From the NCBI RefSeq assembly GCF_002282895.1, contig NZ_NRRB01000002.1, forward strand, positions 124,001 through 188,000: a stretch of DNA of 64,000 nt. The letters are read 5' to 3'. The position numbers and the translations under genes are program-made. Of this stretch, positions 25,833 through 34,270 are shown one piece after another. The DNA comes from Paraferrimonas haliotis (lineage in GTDB: Bacteria; Pseudomonadota; Gammaproteobacteria; Enterobacterales; Shewanellaceae). Position 1 is the first letter of the stretch; each line of letters opens with the position of its first letter. Below the pieces are notes generated by a model, which was not told the origin of the DNA, did no database searches, and saw nothing but the letters and a program-made list of their open reading frames with translations.

Positions 25833-26336
25833 CTATCCCTTACTCAACAACTGGCTCATGCCACTAAACACGGCGCAATAAAAACTATCCGGGTGCTGCT
25901 TTTGAAGCTGTTGCTGCACCGCTTCGATGCATGGTTTGCCAAAGTACTGCAGAAATTGGGTGGCCACATTGATGTCGTGCTGAGCTAGCATCGCTGCGAT
26001 TTCTAACAAATAAGGCAAATCTTGTGGCGCTGCATGCTCGGCGTCAGCTTCCTCAAGTTTAAGCTGAGCCGCCACATCATTTAGTTGTTGCAAGCGCTGA
26101 GCAGATTGCGTGTCGTCAAAGTAGTCACTCATTTGCAATGACAAACTGCCCTCAGCGACATCAAACAAAGCTTTATACTCTTGCACCAGTTCAACGCTGT
26201 AGCCCGGAAAGCTGCGGTTCAAGTGCAAACAGAGACTCTCATCGAGCCCTCGAATCAGATTGACAGTTTCCCCATCTGGCGCTAGCAAAACCTCTGCAAA
26301 GCCTTGCAAAACGTCGCTGTATTCTAAATTAGTCAT
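25833..26336 (-). CDS. TorD/NarJ-like chaperone family protein (tentative)
   Basis: This 167-residue, all-helical acidic protein resembles in pattern the TorD/NarJ family, which chaperones molybdenum oxidoreductases before Tat export. The pattern includes an N-terminal YSDVLQGFAEVLLAP, a middle VQEYKALFDV, and a C-terminal LPYLLEIAAMLAQHD followed by FYCAVFSGMSQLL. No signal peptide is present, so it is cytoplasmic. It starts 6 bases after the phosphoribosyltransferase stop and is co-transcribed with it, which is an odd pairing. No molybdoenzyme gene is in the window. If the family guess is wrong, it is simply a conserved helical hypothetical protein. Confidence 0.5.
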   Translation of the reverse strand: MTNLEYSDVLQGFAEVLLAPDGETVNLIRGLDESLCLHLNRSFPGYSVELVQEYKALFDVAEGSLSLQMSDYFDDTQSAQRLQQLNDVAAQLKLEEADAEHAAPQDLPYLLEIAAMLAQHDINVATQFLQYFGKPCIEAVQQQLQKQHPDSFYCAVFSGMSQLLSKG

Positions 26337-26342
26337 TGAGTA

Positions 26343-26921
26343 CTACTCTTCCTCAGCCTTAATCAGTTTCGTCAGTTTGTCGCGGATTTTGCCCAACTCT
26401 GGCTTGTGTTCACAAATTTCTTCGATGCTCAAGCCGTTGAGCTCATGAGGGAAAACCAACCATTTATCGGTTTCTTCTACATAGAAGTCTGGGTTGCGCT
26501 GGGTCTTGTTATTGCCTGGTTTAAAGTACGGCGTTGCAATCTTAATATCAGGGGTATTCTTACGACAGGCGCTGTGCAAATCTTTAATAATCTGGTCGAT
26601 AGATAAGCCGGTATCGTGCACATCATCGACAATTAATAGACTATCTTCAGCGTTCACTTGCTTTTCGATATAGCGCAAACCGTGAACTTTCACTTGTTTT
26701 CCGCGCTGGCCAATGCCGATGTAAGAAGAGGTTCGAATTGCAATGTGATCACTTTCAACACCCAAAAAGTCGAGCACTTCTTGAACCGCGATACCCACCG
26801 GAGCGCCGCCTCGCCATACACCAACAATGTAGTCGGGACGATAACCTGATTCAAAGATTTGCAACCCTAATTTAAAGGAAATATCCAGTAACTCATTCGC
26901 GGTTATAAAGTGCTTATCCAC
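26343..26921 (-). CDS. Hypoxanthine-type phosphoribosyltransferase
   Basis: This is a purine-salvage-like phosphoribosyltransferase of type I fold. The PRPP-binding loop is SLLIVDDVHDTGLS near residue 95, and the N-terminal IVGVWRGGAPVGIAVQE is the PPi-binding loop region. GTG at 26921 is chosen as start because GAGG lies 6 bases upstream and known homologues begin at that point; an ATG at 26933 lacks a ribosome binding site. It would convert hypoxanthine or guanine to the nucleotide with PRPP in the cytoplasm, but the acceptor base is not certain. It precedes the TorD-like gene in one unit. Confidence 0.85.
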   Translation of the reverse strand: MDKHFITANELLDISFKLGLQIFESGYRPDYIVGVWRGGAPVGIAVQEVLDFLGVESDHIAIRTSSYIGIGQRGKQVKVHGLRYIEKQVNAEDSLLIVDDVHDTGLSIDQIIKDLHSACRKNTPDIKIATPYFKPGNNKTQRNPDFYVEETDKWLVFPHELNGLSIEEICEHKPELGKIRDKLTKLIKAEEE

Positions 26922-27033
26922 CGAAGACCTCATCTATTTTGCGTATTTGGCTGTGTATAGCGCGAAAGATTAGCATAGTTGATAGACAATTATGTTGCTA
27001 ACGCACTCTGGTATGTGGCTTTTGTGAAGCCAG

Positions 27034-27966
27034 TTAGCTTCGTTTAACTTGAGCGTAACGCTCTAATCCTAAAACCAAAACAATTGCAGCGAGGGCTGCA
27101 ATGACGGCGACAACAACTTCCGGTGGTTGCCCCACCACTTGCTGATAGTCAAAAGGCGATAAATTTTGCTCTAACAAAGGCACTTGTTCACCTTTTGAGT
27201 TAGTCCGCCAACTCAGCACTTCTTTCCAAGGCCAAATTTTGCTGAGCGTGCCAATCATCAAGCCGGTTAAGAATACAATGGTGATGTCCCGGGCGCGTTT
27301 CAACAGCCAGGATAGCAAATGGCTAAAACTCAATAGTCCAGCGATAGCTCCTAATGCGAAGGTTGCTAACACAGCGACGTCAAACGATTTAGCCGCTCCT
27401 AGAACCACCGGATAAAGGCCCAATAGCAATAAAATAAAGCTGCCAGAAATGCCAGGCAAAATCATGGCGCAAATAGCAATCGCGCCGCCAAAAAATACCG
27501 TCGTTAGCGATCCTGATAATTCAATAGGATTCAATACGGTGATCACATAAGCCAACACCGCCCCGACACTCAGTGCAACCACCTTTTTGACATCCCACTG
27601 CTGAACCTGATGCAACATGTGCCAAACCGACACTAAAATCAGCCCGAAAAAGAAGCTCCAAATCATGATGGTTTGGTGCTCCAATAAATAAGTGATCAGT
27701 TTAGCTAGGCTAAAAATGCTGGTTAGAATTCCACTAAAAAGAACGATTAAAAAGGTGGCGTTAATGTGTTGATAAGCTGCAATAAAGCCTTGTTTTCTAA
27801 TCATGCCAATTAGGCTTGGGTTGATGCGTCTAATACTTTCCAAAAGCGTATCGTAAATACCAGAAATGAAGGCAATTGTACCGCCCGAGACGCCAGGAAC
27901 CACATCGGCAGCCCCCATTGCCATGCCTTTTAAGAAGGTCGACAGCCATTGTTGAATGAAGCGCAT
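27034..27966 (-). CDS. DUF368 membrane protein, PopT-type undecaprenyl-phosphate transporter
   Basis: This 310-residue protein with about eight or more membrane helices is a DUF368 member. The signature is KGMAMGAADVVPGVSGGTIAFISGIYDTLL at the N-terminus, repeated in the second half as MILPGISGSFILLLLGLYPVVL, reflecting an internal duplication. DUF368 proteins (PopT) recycle undecaprenyl phosphate across the inner membrane for cell-wall and O-antigen synthesis. The gene stands alone, divergent from the DUF3144 gene. Length is normal. Confidence 0.9.
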   Translation of the reverse strand: MRFIQQWLSTFLKGMAMGAADVVPGVSGGTIAFISGIYDTLLESIRRINPSLIGMIRKQGFIAAYQHINATFLIVLFSGILTSIFSLAKLITYLLEHQTIMIWSFFFGLILVSVWHMLHQVQQWDVKKVVALSVGAVLAYVITVLNPIELSGSLTTVFFGGAIAICAMILPGISGSFILLLLGLYPVVLGAAKSFDVAVLATFALGAIAGLLSFSHLLSWLLKRARDITIVFLTGLMIGTLSKIWPWKEVLSWRTNSKGEQVPLLEQNLSPFDYQQVVGQPPEVVVAVIAALAAIVLVLGLERYAQVKRS

Positions 27967-28189
27967 TGTTAATTCCGTTTACTAAAAGGTGCATTAATGC
28001 AGACATTATACGGAGTACTTACAAATTCTCACCTAAAACTCTTCGCAAAATTTTGCAGGCTTTTTTAAACAGATCACGAAAATGCAAGGCCAAACAACAC
28101 TTCCTGTGATTTAGTGTGTTCAATCTGCACCGACAATAGCGTAGACTTACGCCACAAACTATCTTTTTACCTAAACAAGTGAGTTATCC
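27967..28189. promoter_or_regulatory. Divergent intergenic region with perfect palindrome
   Basis: This 223-base gap between the DUF368 and DUF3144 genes holds no gene. It contains the perfect 12-base palindrome GCAAAATTTTGC at 28045-28056, followed by a T-run. Divergent promoters must lie here, but no hexamer pair is clear enough to name. Confidence 0.3.
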
Positions 28190-28498
28190 ATGGCAGACCA
28201 AAACGCAGCCGAGCAAGGCACCGACCGCACTATGTACCAACTTGCGGACGAGTTCATCGCATTGGCGAACAAGTTGTTTCAAGAAGAAAAAGACATAGGT
28301 AAAGCTGGCGCTGCTATTCGTTTCGCAGCTGCACGTTTTAATGCGTTTGAAGCGTCGTTAAAAGCACAGGATTTATCGAAAGAGAAAGAGCACGCTCTTG
28401 AGTGGTTTGTTAACGAGTACAAGCAAATGATGGAAGTGAACCTGGACGATCACATCGCCATGGCCGCTCGTGAGCAAGAAGCAGCTAAATCCGAATAG
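28190..28498 (+). CDS. DUF3144 family protein
   Basis: This 102-residue soluble helical protein matches DUF3144. Characteristic pieces are MYQLADEFIALANKL, GKAGAAIRFAAARFNAFEA and EWFVNEYKQMMEVNLDDHI. It has no signal peptide or membrane segment. The function of the family is unknown. It is a single-gene unit with its own terminator. Confidence 0.88.
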   Translation: MADQNAAEQGTDRTMYQLADEFIALANKLFQEEKDIGKAGAAIRFAAARFNAFEASLKAQDLSKEKEHALEWFVNEYKQMMEVNLDDHIAMAAREQEAAKSE

Positions 28499-28516
28499 CG
28501 CTCACCATTGATTGTC

Positions 28517-28543
28517 AAAAAGCCACTTAACAGTGGCTTTTTT
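28517..28543 (+). terminator. Rho-independent terminator, bidirectional
   Basis: AAAAGCCACT (28517-28526 region) pairs with AGTGGCTTTTTT around a short loop. T-runs lie on both strands, so it can serve the DUF3144 gene and the convergent LysE gene. Confidence 0.88.
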
Positions 28544-28554
28544 GTAGCTGCTTA

Positions 28555-29175
28555 CTAAAACAAGGCTTGCCAGACTACTCTTGCGGCCAACAATACCAAA
28601 ATCAAACCAGACAGCTTATCCAGTACGTTTGCTTTAGCTCTGAGTTTTGGCAATATGCCGGAATGGGACAGCAATAAAGCCACTAAGGTATACCACAGAC
28701 CATCAACCAACAACGGCGTAGCAATAACAATGAGGTGGCTGCCTAAACTGGCGTTGGTATCAACAAACGGGCTGAATAGCGCAATAAAAAAGATCAGAAT
28801 TTTTGGATTAAGCAAAGACACCGCTAAACCATCTCGCGCCGCCTCCCAAACACTCGACTGCTCACCCGCCGCTAATTTAGCCGCTATTCCCTGTTTTGCC
28901 ATGAGCCCTTGCCAACCTAGCCAAAACAAATACATTGCGCCTGCAAGTGTTACTGCTAAATAGACGTTGGGCATGGCTTTAACCAAGATAGCCAGCCCCA
29001 TGACACTGATGGCAGCATACACTCCAATACCTAATGCATGAGTCCAAGCCGCCACCACACCGTTTGTACGCCCGCCAGATAATGTGTGTCGTAGCACCAT
29101 AGCCAAACTCGGGCCAGGCGAAACAGCGCCCAATAAGCACACTAAGAATAACGGCACCCATAATGAAAAAGACAT
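28555..29175 (-). CDS. LysE/RhtB-family amino acid exporter
   Basis: This 206-residue inner-membrane protein with six predicted helices belongs to the LysE/RhtB family, which exports amino acids. The N-terminal signature LLGAVSPGPSLAMVLRHTLSGGRTNGV is typical, as is LNPKILIFFIALFSPFV in the middle. The substrate cannot be assigned. A 74-residue membrane protein gene lies 16 bases upstream on the same strand and may be co-transcribed. Confidence 0.9.
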   Translation of the reverse strand: MSFSLWVPLFLVCLLGAVSPGPSLAMVLRHTLSGGRTNGVVAAWTHALGIGVYAAISVMGLAILVKAMPNVYLAVTLAGAMYLFWLGWQGLMAKQGIAAKLAAGEQSSVWEAARDGLAVSLLNPKILIFFIALFSPFVDTNASLGSHLIVIATPLLVDGLWYTLVALLLSHSGILPKLRAKANVLDKLSGLILVLLAARVVWQALF

Positions 29176-29191
29176 CCTGTCGTTTGCTCCT

Positions 29192-29416
29192 TTAGTTGCC
29201 AGTTCGGTCTTGCTTGCGTGCCCAACTGATAAACAGCATCACCGGATACGGGGCCATCATCAATAACCCAATCGCGAAGGCCGATGCAATTGCGACCATG
29301 CCGGTTAGTTCATTGCTCACATCGGTTGCAAAATAGCCCCATGCCGCTGCAATCACTAGCAATATGCCTAAGCCATGCCCCCAATGAGCGATTCGCATCC
29401 AATTTTGCCAATTCAT
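29192..29416 (-). CDS. Small hypothetical membrane protein
   Basis: I do not recognise this 74-residue protein. It has two hydrophobic helices (GHGLGILLVIAAAWGYF and IASAFAIGLLMMAPYPVMLFI) with short charged ends, so it is probably a hairpin in the inner membrane. It precedes the LysE gene by 16 bases on the same strand, which supports a real gene in a two-gene unit. No function can be given. Confidence 0.6.
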   Translation of the reverse strand: MNWQNWMRIAHWGHGLGILLVIAAAWGYFATDVSNELTGMVAIASAFAIGLLMMAPYPVMLFISWARKQDRTGN

Positions 29417-29488
29417 TGTTAACTTCTACCCCATAAAAACGCTACACTATAAGATTATCAGGCTTCGCCGCAACGGATTCTACACCCA

Positions 29489-29911
29489 ATGAAATTGTAC
29501 ATACCACTTATTATCGCCACGATTGCCCTTAGTGCTTGTCAAAGCGCGCCATCCTCAAACACTCAGCAAGCTCAACTTGATCTGATTGGAGATTGGCACA
29601 TAGAGCAAATTGGCAAGCAGCCGGTTATCGACTACAGTCCAGCGCGCATTCGCTTCGACCTTGATGGGCGCTTAAGTGGCAATAACAGCTGCAACAACTT
29701 CTTTGGCACCTACCAGCAAATCAATTCTGAGTTGAGTTTAGCACCGGCTGGAAGCACAATGAAAGCCTGTGTCGACGCGTTAATGGAGCAAGAGCAACGC
29801 ACTATGCAAGCAATGGCACAGGTGCTGCAAGCGAAAATGGTAAAAGGCCGATTGCACTTGCTCAATGCCCAAAAAGACACGGTACTCATTCTGACTAAAA
29901 AAGGCGATTAG
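29489..29911 (+). CDS. META-domain lipoprotein (HslJ-like)
   Basis: This 140-residue predicted lipoprotein has a signal peptide ending in LSAC (residues 13-16) and a META domain over most of the mature chain. The META pattern is LIGDWHIEQIGKQPV, IRFDLDGRLSGNNSCNNFFGTYQ, and STMKACVDALMEQEQ. HslJ of E. coli, a heat-inducible outer-membrane lipoprotein linked to novobiocin tolerance, has the same layout. It acts in the periplasm, probably at the outer membrane. Confidence 0.85.
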   Translation: MKLYIPLIIATIALSACQSAPSSNTQQAQLDLIGDWHIEQIGKQPVIDYSPARIRFDLDGRLSGNNSCNNFFGTYQQINSELSLAPAGSTMKACVDALMEQEQRTMQAMAQVLQAKMVKGRLHLLNAQKDTVLILTKKGD

Positions 29912-29977
29912 CCGTTAATAGCAAGGCTTATAATGCCGGTTCGTTTGCTCGCTTGATAACCCCAACTAGAAACTTCT

Positions 29978-30427
29978 ATGACCATAATACGTAAAGCTCG
30001 TCGCACTGATGCACAATCCATAATTGCTTTTAATCAGGCAATGGCTCTGGAAACGGAGCAACGCGAGCTGGCCCATGACGTTATTTCTCGAGGCGTAGAA
30101 ACCCTCATCGAGCAGCCTCATCGAGGTTTCTATTTAGTAGCACAGCACGACCAAAAAATCGTAGGCTCGCTTATGGTGACGTTTGAGTGGAGTGATTGGC
30201 AAGCTAAAGACTATTGGTGGATCCAAAGCGTCTATATTTTACCGGACTATCGTCGACAAGGTATCTACCGACAACTTTATCAACAAGTTAAGTCATTAGC
30301 CGATGGTCAAGCCGCCAGCTTTAGGCTTTACGTTGAGCGGGATAACCTTAACGCTCAAGCAACCTACCAAGCGCTGCAAATGGCCCCGTGTCAGTACCTA
30401 ATGTACGAACAAAAAGAAGAGTCCTAA
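29978..30427 (+). CDS. GNAT-family N-acetyltransferase
   Basis: This 149-residue enzyme has the GNAT fold that transfers acetyl groups from acetyl-CoA. The N-terminus IIRKARRTDAQSIIAFN is typical, and the acetyl-CoA-binding segment is IQSVYILPDYRRQGIYRQL, an R/Q-x-x-G-type loop. A C-terminal LYVERDNLNAQATYQAL completes the fold. The substrate is unknown. It is followed by yjjX on the same strand after about 65 bases. Confidence 0.9.
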   Translation: MTIIRKARRTDAQSIIAFNQAMALETEQRELAHDVISRGVETLIEQPHRGFYLVAQHDQKIVGSLMVTFEWSDWQAKDYWWIQSVYILPDYRRQGIYRQLYQQVKSLADGQAASFRLYVERDNLNAQATYQALQMAPCQYLMYEQKEES

Positions 30428-30491
30428 TCACGGTCGCGCCGATGCTTATTGGCAAAGCAATTATCATCATCCCCCTATTTTGGTTTCAATT

Positions 30492-31037
30492 ATGTCTCAA
30501 CAACCCATTTTAACGATACGAGTAGCCTCTAAAAACCCCGTCAAAATCGCCGCCGCCGAGCAAGCTTTTCGTCAGCTTTTTGGGCAACAGGTGTTGCATT
30601 GTGAAGGCGTGGCAACGGATTCTCAGGTAAGCGATCAACCCATGACGGACCAAGAAACGCTCGATGGTGCTTTAAATCGTATTGCTAACCTAAAACAACA
30701 AACGCCAAATGTTGACTATTACGTGGCAATGGAAGGCGGTGTCGACCTATTGCATGGACAAGCAATGACCTTTGCTTACATTGCGGTGGCTCACGGCGAC
30801 ACTCTCAGTCATACCCGCACCAGCGCCTTGCCTTTGCCCCAATGTGCATACCAAAGTTTGCTCAACGGCGAAGAGTTAGGAGACGTCATGGACAGACTGT
30901 TTAATGACAATAATATTAAGCAAAAGGGTGGCGCCATTGGTGTATTAACCCACGGCCAAACAAGCCGTCAGCAGGTGTATCAGCAAGCCCTTCTGATGGC
31001 AATGGCACCTTTTATTAATCGCGACCTGTACCTATAA
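30492..31037 (+). CDS. yjjX: Inosine/xanthosine triphosphatase YjjX
   Basis: This is a house-cleaning nucleotidase that hydrolyses non-canonical ITP and XTP. The fold-defining start is RVASKNPVKIAAAEQAF, followed by VATDSQVSDQPMTDQETLDGALNRI and VAMEGGVD, and a C-terminal KGGAIGVLTHGQTSR. The length of 181 residues is typical. The ATG at 30492 is preferred to a TTG at 30480. Confidence 0.92.
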   Translation: MSQQPILTIRVASKNPVKIAAAEQAFRQLFGQQVLHCEGVATDSQVSDQPMTDQETLDGALNRIANLKQQTPNVDYYVAMEGGVDLLHGQAMTFAYIAVAHGDTLSHTRTSALPLPQCAYQSLLNGEELGDVMDRLFNDNNIKQKGGAIGVLTHGQTSRQQVYQQALLMAMAPFINRDLYL

Positions 31038-31106
31038 ATGTGCTGGAGAGGATAGCCACTCTGGGGTAGAGTGAAGCTAGTTTATAGCCATGGAATGTTG
31101 AAACCT

Positions 31107-32144
31107 ATGCAGTTATCCAAACTCGGACGCTCTTCGTTAAACGTCTCCCCAATCTGTCTTGGCAGCATGACTTGGGGGGCGCAAAACACCCAAGCTCAAG
31201 CCTTTGAACAAATCGATTACGCCATTAGCCGCGGCATTAATTTCATTGACACCGCCGAAATGTACCCTGTCCCTCCAACGGCTCAAACACAAGGCGATAC
31301 CGAGACCATTATTGGTAACTATTTGCAACAGCGCAGTCTTCGCAATGACTTAGTCATTGCCACCAAAGTAGCGGCGCCAGGCGGTTGCGACTACATTCGT
31401 GAAGACATGCACCTTAATTGGCGAAGCATTCATCAAGCCTGTGAAGATTCACTGCGACGATTACAAGTTGACTGCATTGACCTCTACCAGGTGCACTGGC
31501 CAGACAGAGTGGCGCCTCGATTTGGTGAAATGTATTACCACAATAAGCCCTCTCAGCAACAAACGCCGATTCTGGAAACCTTAGATGCGTTGTCCGACTT
31601 AGTAAAGCAAGGCAAGGTACGCTACCTTGGGATATCGAACGAAACCCCTTGGGGGGCAATGAAATATTTGCAACTGGCGCAACAGCATGGACTTGAACGC
31701 ATTGTTTCCATTCAAAATCCTTACAATTTATTGAACCGCAGCTTTGAAATGGGCCTGGCAGAGGTCGCTCTGCAAGAGGAGTTGCCGTTACTCGCCTACT
31801 CACCGTTGGCTTTTGGTACGTTAACAGGCAAATATCAACAAGGGGCCAAGCCGGAGGGAGCACGGCTCACCTTATTCGACCGATTTGTCCGCTATACAGG
31901 TACTCCTGCAAGCCTCAAAGCCATTGACGATTACGTTACGTTGGCAAACGATCATCAACTCAGCCCTGCGCAAATGGCATTGGCGTTTGTGAATCAACAA
32001 AGCTTTGTCGGCAGTAACATCATTGGCGCCACCACACTTTCTCAACTGCAGCACAACATCGACAGTTTATCGGTCCACTTAACGGATAAAGTGCTGCAAG
32101 AAATTGTAGACCTTGGCGAACAACATCGAATCCCGTGTCCGTAA
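31107..32144 (+). CDS. tas: NADP(H)-dependent aldo-keto reductase Tas
   Basis: This aldo-keto reductase closely follows E. coli Tas. Conserved points are ICLGSMTWGAQNT, the catalytic FIDTAEMYPVPPT with Asp and Tyr, VIATKVAAPGG, LDLYQVHWP-like IDLYQVHWPDR, YLGISNETPWG and QNPYNLLNRSFE. The barrel binds NADPH through its C-terminal region (GATTLSQLQHNI). The start at 31107 aligns with E. coli Tas; ATG at 31095 and GTG at 31071 are longer alternatives. The natural substrate is not known. Confidence 0.92.
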   Translation: MQLSKLGRSSLNVSPICLGSMTWGAQNTQAQAFEQIDYAISRGINFIDTAEMYPVPPTAQTQGDTETIIGNYLQQRSLRNDLVIATKVAAPGGCDYIREDMHLNWRSIHQACEDSLRRLQVDCIDLYQVHWPDRVAPRFGEMYYHNKPSQQQTPILETLDALSDLVKQGKVRYLGISNETPWGAMKYLQLAQQHGLERIVSIQNPYNLLNRSFEMGLAEVALQEELPLLAYSPLAFGTLTGKYQQGAKPEGARLTLFDRFVRYTGTPASLKAIDDYVTLANDHQLSPAQMALAFVNQQSFVGSNIIGATTLSQLQHNIDSLSVHLTDKVLQEIVDLGEQHRIPCP

Positions 32145-32177
32145 TAAACCGATAAAGGCTAGGATTGATAATCTACT

Positions 32178-33383
32178 ATGGCAGAACCTTTTATTAAGTC
32201 GCAGTTTCCAGCATTAATGGAACACTCGCCAGAACTTATCTATCTCGACAGCGCCGCCACCACGCAAAAGCCTGCGGCGGTACTTGAGGCCGTGCAAGCG
32301 TTTTATTTGCACAGCAACGCCAATGTTCATCGTGGCGCCCACGCGCTTTCGATAAAAGCCACCAGCGCCTATGAGCGTGCCCGAGCGCAAATCGCCCAAT
32401 TCGTTGATGCTGAGTCGCCAGAATCGGTGATCATTTGCTACGGCACAACTCACGCCATCAATACTGTAGCCCATGGGTTAACTCATCAATTGTCTCCCGG
32501 AGACATCATACTTGTGGATGGAGCTGCGCATCACGCCAACATAGTGCCATGGCAACAGCTGGCCAAACGCACGGGAGCGGAACTGTACCCGATCCCTCTT
32601 TTAAAAAATGGCTCCATAGACTTACCCGCCTATCAAGCTTTGCTGCAACGCGGCCCTAAATTGGTCAGCCTAAATCACGTTTCAAACGTACTGGGCCACG
32701 CCAATCCATTAGATGTTTTAATTCCTTTGGCTAAAACCGTAGGGGCCTTAACTTTAGTCGACGGGGCTCAGGCGGTTGCGCATCTGCCGGTTAGTGTGCG
32801 CTCACTCGGATGTGATTATTATGTATTTTCTGGCCACAAAATGTATGGTCCAACTGGGGTCGGTATATTGACCGGAAAACGCCAGTCATTGGAGCAACTG
32901 GAACCTATGATGAGTGGCGGAGAAATGATAAAAACCGTCCGTTTCGAGCACTCAGAGTTTGCTGGGCTTCCGAACCGTTTAGAAGCGGGAACTCCCCCCA
33001 TTGCACAAGTCATTGGACTGGCTAAAGCGGTTGAATTTATCCAAAGCTTGGATCGCCAAGCCGTTGCTGAAATGGAGCAGTCGATGTTGCGAAAGGCTCG
33101 AGCTGGCCTACAACAACTGGGCTATTTTGTATACGGTGACCCAGGCAACTGCCATGGCGCATTAGCCTTCAATCTCTTAGGTGAGCATCACCAAGATATC
33201 GGCACCCTGCTAGACCAACAACAAGTAGCCATTCGCTGTGGCTACCACTGCGCTATGCCATTAATGGAGCACTTAGGTACCAAAGGCAGTTGTCGTTTGT
33301 CTGTGGCCGCCTACAATACTCCCAATGACATTGACCGCGCGATAGAAGCGCTTGCGATTGCCAAGGACATGTTAAGTGAGTAG
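32178..33383 (+). CDS. csdA: Cysteine desulfurase CsdA
   Basis: This PLP-dependent enzyme takes sulfur from cysteine and passes it as a persulfide to CsdE. Family motifs include YLDSAATTQKP, the PLP lysine K221 in SGHKMYGPTG and the catalytic cysteine C358 in RCGYHCAMPL. It is group II (SufS/CsdA) in length (401 residues). The adjacent, overlapping csdE favours CsdA over SufS, since no sufBCD genes are present. In E. coli the CsdA-CsdE pair feeds TcdA (CsdL), whose gene lies 16 kb away in this window. Confidence 0.93.
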   Translation: MAEPFIKSQFPALMEHSPELIYLDSAATTQKPAAVLEAVQAFYLHSNANVHRGAHALSIKATSAYERARAQIAQFVDAESPESVIICYGTTHAINTVAHGLTHQLSPGDIILVDGAAHHANIVPWQQLAKRTGAELYPIPLLKNGSIDLPAYQALLQRGPKLVSLNHVSNVLGHANPLDVLIPLAKTVGALTLVDGAQAVAHLPVSVRSLGCDYYVFSGHKMYGPTGVGILTGKRQSLEQLEPMMSGGEMIKTVRFEHSEFAGLPNRLEAGTPPIAQVIGLAKAVEFIQSLDRQAVAEMEQSMLRKARAGLQQLGYFVYGDPGNCHGALAFNLLGEHHQDIGTLLDQQQVAIRCGYHCAMPLMEHLGTKGSCRLSVAAYNTPNDIDRAIEALAIAKDMLSE

Positions 33384-33822
33384 CCAACCTTTACAACAAA
33401 CGTTTATCGACTTAGCCGACCACCTCCAGCAGATTAAGCCTCAGGTGCTCACTGAGCTAGCCAGCAGTCGCGATTGGCAAAGCAGCTATCGTCAAATTAT
33501 GTTACTAGCTAAACAGTTACCCAAACTCGACCACGGTTTAAGGCAGGCCTCGGCCCTTGTGGATGGTTGTGAGAGCGATGCGTGGTTGTATCACTGCCAA
33601 ATTAATAATAAACACTACTTTATCGCCGATGCCGATGCGCGAATCGTTAAAGGCTTGTTGGTTCTGTTATTGTTTCAGGTTCAAGGGAAGACCAGTGAAC
33701 AACTACAGAGCATGGATATTGTGCAATGGTTCGAACAACATAATTTACTAGGGCATCTAAGCCCGTCCCGAGGAAATGGCTTACACGCGCTCATAAAACG
33801 CATACATCAAACTTCAAATTAA
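33376..33822 (+). CDS. csdE: Sulfur acceptor CsdE (SufE family)
   Basis: This 148-residue SufE-fold protein accepts persulfide sulfur from CsdA. The acceptor cysteine is C65 in LVDGCESDAWL. The helix WQSSYRQIMLLAKQLPKL and the C-terminal LLGHLSPSRGNGLHAL are typical. It starts with GTG overlapping the end of csdA by 8 bases, so the two are translationally coupled. Confidence 0.92.
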   Translation: MSSQPLQQTFIDLADHLQQIKPQVLTELASSRDWQSSYRQIMLLAKQLPKLDHGLRQASALVDGCESDAWLYHCQINNKHYFIADADARIVKGLLVLLLFQVQGKTSEQLQSMDIVQWFEQHNLLGHLSPSRGNGLHALIKRIHQTSN

Positions 33823-33908
33823 ATTTTGATGTGGATCACCTCTTTATAATTGCTAACAACTGATCTACACTTGCGTTCAAATCATTCCAAGTAGCGCAAA
33901 GAGTAAGA

Positions 33909-34199
33909 GTGAAAATAAGCTGGTTCTGTTACTTTAAACCACTGCTATTAACGTTACTTCTAATCTTCCAAGCGGATGCATTAGCAGCGCACGAATACCA
34001 TCACACTCACATCGATGCCAATACCATCGACCATTGTCAGCTGTGTGCCCATAAGCATGCTCTGGACAACATATCAATCGGTGACTTTAACAGCTTTATC
34101 ACTACCAAAGCCTGCACACCAAGGGTTCAAGTTGCGATCGTCGTTTCTTTAGCTCATTGTGCCGCTTCGAAAAGCATTCGCGCCCCACCCTTTGCATAG
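33909..34199 (+). CDS. Small exported His/Cys protein, putative zinc chaperone of the zinc operon
   Basis: This 96-residue protein begins with GTG and a hydrophobic signal segment (LLLTLLLIFQADALA). The mature part has a metal-binding-like cluster, HEYHHTHID followed by DHCQLCAHKHALD. It resembles small periplasmic proteins found next to zinc uptake genes and annotated as ABC-type zinc uptake system zinc chaperones. It precedes the His-rich porin gene by 71 bases. Binding of zinc is inferred from composition and context. I found no convincing Zur box in the upstream region. Confidence 0.65.
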   Translation: MKISWFCYFKPLLLTLLLIFQADALAAHEYHHTHIDANTIDHCQLCAHKHALDNISIGDFNSFITTKACTPRVQVAIVVSLAHCAASKSIRAPPFA

Positions 34200-34270
34200 A
34201 TCATTCAGTAATTAAACATCTCCGCTACACTGTAAATGGCGGTGAACGATTTATGTAAAGGAAACAACAA

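Noticed and set aside
33823..33908. Possible Zur box before the zinc operon
   Set aside because: The only candidate (TTATAATTGCTAACA) is too far from a symmetrical Zur site to claim.
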